From Paraburkholderia fynbosensis (GTDB lineage Bacteria > Pseudomonadota > Gammaproteobacteria > Burkholderiales > Burkholderiaceae), in NCBI RefSeq assembly GCF_902859935.1, contig NZ_CADIKI010000009.1, forward strand, positions 1 through 64,000: a DNA stretch of 64,000 bases, in the 5' to 3' direction. A program made the translations under genes and the position numbers. This document shows positions 60,627-64,000 of this stretch, piece by piece (the first letter of the stretch is position 1; the number at the start of each line of letters is the position of its first letter). Under the pieces are notes generated by a model, which did not search any database, had not been told where the DNA came from, and was given only the letters and a program-made list of their open reading frames with translations.

Positions 60627-61262
60627 TCACGTGACCGGGCTGTTAAGCAGCCGGTCACGCATCAACGCCACGCTGTTCTTGTCGAACAGTTCGACCACAT
60701 AGTTCGCATCCTTCACGTAGTCGACAAAACGGCGATCGACCACCCCCGTCGCGGCCAGCGTTTCGAGCGCGTCGTCGGCGGCGATCGGACAGGACTTCAC
60801 CACGATCAGCCGCTCCGCGTTGAGCATCGTCGACAGCCAGGCCGCGAGGCTGTCCGAGGTCGTGTCCCAGTTGCTCATCGCATCGGGCGTGTCGCGCATC
60901 AGCGCGGTCGGCACCCATACCGCGACGTGCCCGTCGCGCAATGTGCGGCGAATCTTGGCCTCGCTCGACGCCAGCACGAGTTCGGGGAACACGCCCTTCA
61001 TCAGCAGCGCGTACTGGGTCATCGCGAGCAGCGACATGTTGTGCGCGGCGAGGTCGTCGAAGCGCCACTCGTTCTGGTATTGCCGCACCTTGTCCGCGAA
61101 ATCGCCGCCGCCCGGCACGATGACGACGCGCCCGCCCCCGATCTCGCATAGCTCGGCGAGCCAGTGGCGCAGCGTCGGCTCGTGACTGAGACTGCCTCCG
61201 ATCTTGACCACCCACATGACTGTTGTCCTCGCTTCCGGTTGAGTGCCCGTCTGTTCCGTCAT
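60627..61262 (-). CDS. mfnE: Amino-acid-kinase-fold [5-(aminomethyl)furan-3-yl]methyl phosphate kinase
   Basis: 211 residues from ATG 61262 (GAGG 8 bp upstream); ATG 61217, right before VVKIGGSLS, is an alternative and closer to the archaeal length. VVKIGGSL and VIVPGGGDFAD are nucleotide-binding motifs of the fold. Third gene of mfnD-mfnF-mfnE. Confidence 0.82.
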   Translation of the reverse strand: MTEQTGTQPEARTTVMWVVKIGGSLSHEPTLRHWLAELCEIGGGRVVIVPGGGDFADKVRQYQNEWRFDDLAAHNMSLLAMTQYALLMKGVFPELVLASSEAKIRRTLRDGHVAVWVPTALMRDTPDAMSNWDTTSDSLAAWLSTMLNAERLIVVKSCPIAADDALETLAATGVVDRRFVDYVKDANYVVELFDKNSVALMRDRLLNSPVT

Positions 61263-61342
61263 GCTGCCAACCTCGTTCATGGGCGCGCGCGGCTGCTTGC
61301 GCGTCCTATCGTTGGACGGCGCTGCGCGCTGCCGTTTTCATC

Positions 61343-62452
61343 TCACGCCACGCGGCGCGCGCCTTGCTCACCGGCGTGGTGTTCGCCGAGCGCGAGCAGC
61401 GCGACCGCCACGCTCGGCGCGCAGGTCGCCGCCCACGGCGCGCAACTGTCCGGCACGCCCGCCAGCGTGCCGAAGTCGACATAGCCGCGCGCCTCCTCTC
61501 GCGCCAGCGCGGCGACAAGGAAGCGGCCGCAGCCCGCGCCCACCAGCGGCGCTGTGCTCAATCCGGGACGCGCCGCGGCCACCCGCGCGAGGTTCATGCC
61601 GATTTCGCGCAACTGCAGCGCGCGCCAGCGCTGCGCGAAGCGGCGCCACTCGATCGCGTCGGCTTCATGCGCGTCGCGCCCGATCATGCGGGCGAGCCGC
61701 GCGCTACTCGCGACCTGCGTCTTGGGTCCCTGGTCGGCGCTCGGATGCACGTCGTGCAGCGGGTTCAGCTCGCCGGTCAGCCGGTAGATGTCGGCGCTGG
61801 TCGCGAACCATTCGTTCATCACGTTGACCGTGACGCCGCCAAAGTCGATGCGATGCGCGATGCCGCACAACGGCGTGCGCACGACCCCCTGGTACACGAG
61901 TTCGCCGGTGGCGAGCCGGCCGGCGTCGGTCGCGGCGCGCGCGACGACGCGGCCGCCGACGATCGGAATGATGTCGGTGGTCGTGCTGCCGATATCGACG
62001 AGCACCGCGTTCGGCACGCCAGTGGCGACCCAGCGCGCGGTCGCGAGCCAGTTTGCCGACGCGACGTGGCGCCAGTTGGCCGCGCAAGCGTCGGCGGCGA
62101 GCCAGCCGGCATCGCCGCCGTAGAACCTGAGCCGCGCACCGAGCCGGTGAGCGAGCGTGGCGACGATCGCGCGCACGCCTTCGGCGCGGTCCGCGAACAG
62201 GTCGACCATCTCGCCGGTCATGGTCACCGCGTGCCGCGCATCGGCCGCGCGAGCCTGCGGCCAGCGCTCGAACACGAGTTCGACGGTGCGCTCCAGATGG
62301 TCGAGTCCCTGCCACAGCGGGCAGGCCCATTGCGCGACATCGAGCACAGCGCCGCTGCGATCGGCCATCGACACCTTCACATGCGCGCCGCCGACGTCCC
62401 AGCCGAACGCCGTGGCGTCCGGCCCCGCACCGGCGGGATGCGCGGCGCTCAA
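61343..62452 (-). CDS. mfnF: H4MPT-linked C1 pathway protein, hydantoinase/actin-like fold (MfnF type)
   Basis: 369 residues from TTG 62452, which overlaps the mfnD stop by four bases (TTGA); longer readings run through mfnD. Phosphate-binding motifs FGWDVGGAHVK and VLVDIGSTTTDIIP. MfnF joins the furan and tyramine units of methanofuran in methanogens; the same role is inferred here. Confidence 0.82.
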   Translation of the reverse strand: MSAAHPAGAGPDATAFGWDVGGAHVKVSMADRSGAVLDVAQWACPLWQGLDHLERTVELVFERWPQARAADARHAVTMTGEMVDLFADRAEGVRAIVATLAHRLGARLRFYGGDAGWLAADACAANWRHVASANWLATARWVATGVPNAVLVDIGSTTTDIIPIVGGRVVARAATDAGRLATGELVYQGVVRTPLCGIAHRIDFGGVTVNVMNEWFATSADIYRLTGELNPLHDVHPSADQGPKTQVASSARLARMIGRDAHEADAIEWRRFAQRWRALQLREIGMNLARVAAARPGLSTAPLVGAGCGRFLVAALAREEARGYVDFGTLAGVPDSCAPWAATCAPSVAVALLALGEHHAGEQGARRVA

Positions 62453-63498
62453 GGCTGCGCCCCGAGGGTCGGCCGCGACGGACCCGCGCACGTTGCAGCG
62501 CATCGCTCGATGGGCACCCCATGCGCCTCCAGCAATGCGCGCGCGAGCTTGCCGCCGCGTGTCGCCGCGAGCCCCGCGTAAGCCACCGTGAGACGCGGAT
62601 TCACCTCGATTACGACCGGTCCGCGCTGCGGATGCCACACCACGTCGATGCCGACGAAACCACGCAAGCCCGGCAGCGCCATCGCGACGCGCAGCGCGAG
62701 CGCGCTCAGCGTGCGGCCCTCGTCGCTGAACCGATCGAACTGATCGACCAGCACGCCGTCGAATTCGACGATCTGCGGTTGCCGGGAAGACCTGCCACCG
62801 GCGCTCAACCCAATCTGCTGCCGGTTGATGCTGACGACTTCGGCATGCCGGTCGCGGCAGATCAGCGACAAGCTCAGCGGCTCGCCGTCGACCCATTCCT
62901 GCAGCACCGGGTTGCGCGCCGCAGCCGCGCGCGCGTCGTACTCGGCGCAGGCATCGGCGAAGCGGTCGAAGACGAAGGTATCGAGGCCGCCCGCGCCGTC
63001 GTCCGGTTTCACGACCCAACGGCCTTGCGCCTGTTCTCCCGCTTGCCCGGGTTCAAGCGCGCGCGTCGCGGCAATGCCGTGCGCGGCGAGACACGCCGCA
63101 GTCGCGCTCTTGCTCGACGCCACGCGGATCGCCTCCTTTGCGCAGCCAAGCCAGCGGGCCGCGCCGACCGCATCGTAAAAGCGCAGCAGCAAGCCGTCGC
63201 ATTCGGGCGCGATGATCCACGCGTAGTCGTGTTCGCGCGCGGCGCGCGCGACGAAGGCCGTCATCGATTCGCCGGGCGCGGCCATACAATGACGCTGCCC
63301 CGGCTCGGGCGTTTCGAAACGCGAGGTCGCGAAGGTGACCTGCACGCCGTCGAGTTCGCGCAGATCGGCGACCAGTGCGTCGCGCATTACGCGTCCTTCG
63401 ACGATCAGCGCGCTCAGGTCGGCGAGACTGCCTGCTCCGGCCAGTGCGGGATCGATGCCCCCGCCGGTGAGATACTCGTAGACAAAGATCTTGGTCAA
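62449..63498 (-). CDS. mfnD: ATP-grasp ligase, probable tyramine-glutamate ligase
   Basis: 349 residues from TTG 63498; no ATG occurs in frame before residue 38 and IFVYEYLTGGG at the start is family-typical. ATP-grasp motifs WVVKPDDGAGGLDTFVF and PVVIEVNPRLTVAYAGL. The start lies only 14 bp from the start of the divergent HisA-like gene. Confidence 0.8.
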   Translation of the reverse strand: MTKIFVYEYLTGGGIDPALAGAGSLADLSALIVEGRVMRDALVADLRELDGVQVTFATSRFETPEPGQRHCMAAPGESMTAFVARAAREHDYAWIIAPECDGLLLRFYDAVGAARWLGCAKEAIRVASSKSATAACLAAHGIAATRALEPGQAGEQAQGRWVVKPDDGAGGLDTFVFDRFADACAEYDARAAAARNPVLQEWVDGEPLSLSLICRDRHAEVVSINRQQIGLSAGGRSSRQPQIVEFDGVLVDQFDRFSDEGRTLSALALRVAMALPGLRGFVGIDVVWHPQRGPVVIEVNPRLTVAYAGLAATRGGKLARALLEAHGVPIERCAATCAGPSRPTLGAQP

Positions 63499-63512
63499 AG
63501 GAACGCGCCCCT

Positions 63513-64000
63513 ATGCAGGTGATACCGGTTCTCGATCTGCTCGACGGCCATGTGGTGCGAGCCGTGCGCGGCGAGCGGACAGCCTATCGGCCCATCCAGT
63601 CCCGCCTCGCCGCCGCCAGCGAGCCGCTTCCCCTCGCCCGCGCGCTGCTCGCCGCGAGTGGCGCACGCACGCTGTATATCGCCGACCTCGGCGCGATCCT
63701 GCAACAAGGCGCGCATGCCGCCGAACTCGCCGCGTTGCGTGCCGCGCTGCCCGGTGTCGAGCTCTGGCTCGACGCGGGCTATGCGGACTATGCGTCGATG
63801 CGCGCGCTGTTCGACCACATCGACGCCATCGGCCAACGCGACGGCCATGCTGCTCACCCCCCATCGCTCGCGACTCTCGTGCCCGTGTTCGGCACGGAGA
63901 CGCTGCGTGATGTCCACGCACTACCCGCGGCGCAAGCCGCCGGCCTAGCGCCGATCCTCTCGCTCGATCATCGGGCGGGCCGCCTGCTCTCGGTCACGGC
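63513..64000 (+). CDS. HisA-like TIM-barrel protein; runs off the right edge
   Basis: At least 162 residues from ATG 63513, open to the window end. IPVLDLLDGHVVRAVRGERTAY in two parts (IPVLDLLDGHVVRAVRG, ERTAYRP) is HisA-like, as in the HisA homologues of methylotroph H4MPT/methanofuran clusters. No histidine genes are nearby, so a cofactor role is more likely than ProFAR isomerase. AAAGGA is 11 bp before the ATG. Confidence 0.8.
   Translation, partial: MQVIPVLDLLDGHVVRAVRGERTAYRPIQSRLAAASEPLPLARALLAASGARTLYIADLGAILQQGAHAAELAALRAALPGVELWLDAGYADYASMRALFDHIDAIGQRDGHAAHPPSLATLVPVFGTETLRDVHALPAAQAAGLAPILSLDHRAGRLLSVT

Noticed and set aside
1..64000. CRISPR arrays, tRNA or rRNA genes, complete insertion sequences
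   Set aside because: None was seen by eye on either strand; no repeated spacers, cloverleaf patterns or transposase genes.

Overview
The window looks like a chromosomal segment of a Burkholderiales betaproteobacterium, most likely Paraburkholderia and close to P. xenovorans. This rests on the high-GC codon use and on the combination of a lanthanide-type methanol dehydrogenase (XoxF), tetrahydromethanopterin (H4MPT) C1 genes, DmrB and a red-type RuBisCO operon. The species is inferred from gene content; no search was run.

Layout. 1-6.2 kb: surface-polysaccharide-like region with a truncated lipoprotein at the left edge, a HAD-UbiA fusion, a large membrane protein, a decayed sugar-nucleotide epimerase, and an isolated 22-codon ORF between a promoter-like element and an intrinsic terminator. 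6.4-20.9 kb: a (deoxy)ribose-type catabolic island. A DeoR regulator converges on a leftward operon deoC - ALDH16-type aldehyde dehydrogenase - 34-codon ORF - ribokinase-family kinase - permease - binding protein - ATPase - permease. A second ABC sugar importer is divergent from deoC. 20.9-23.8 kb: LysR regulator, alpha/beta hydrolase, two small genes and a relic of a CitE-like lyase. 23.9-35.8 kb (leftward): xoxF-xoxG-xoxJ, an unknown exported protein, an AhpD-like protein, a CbbR-like LysR regulator, a DUF3280-like protein, then mxaRSACKL. No mxaF or mxaI is present. 36.2-49.3 kb (rightward): H4MPT biosynthesis and C1 oxidation genes (PCD-like, mptG, mtdB, ATP-grasp, mch, RimK-like ATP-grasp, CitG-like, fae, a small exported protein), leftward folB, then a sigma-54 activator gene overlapping dmrB and a DHPS-like gene. 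49.3-58.5 kb (leftward): Calvin-cycle operon cbbLSX-fbp-prk-tkt-fba-rpe. 59-64 kb: a lone pqqA, DUF447, mfnB, the leftward mfnD-mfnF-mfnE set for methanofuran, and a HisA-like gene running off the right edge.

Function. Methanol would be oxidised in the periplasm by XoxF, with XoxG/XoxJ and PQQ. Formaldehyde would be captured by Fae on H4MPT and oxidised through MtdB and Mch. The formyltransferase/hydrolase genes (fhc) are not in the window and may lie to the right. CO2 would be fixed by the cbb operon.

Main novelty candidate. A 15-bp palindrome, GRCACA-YTC-TGTGYC, occurs in full in the xoxF/PCD-like divergent promoter region and in front of the sigma-54 activator gene. Close variants lie upstream of mxaR and pqqA. 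GG-N10-GC (-24/-12) elements sit downstream of it at xoxF, the PCD-like gene, mptG, mxaR and pqqA. This suggests a sigma-54 C1 regulon controlled by the activator encoded at 45312-47363.
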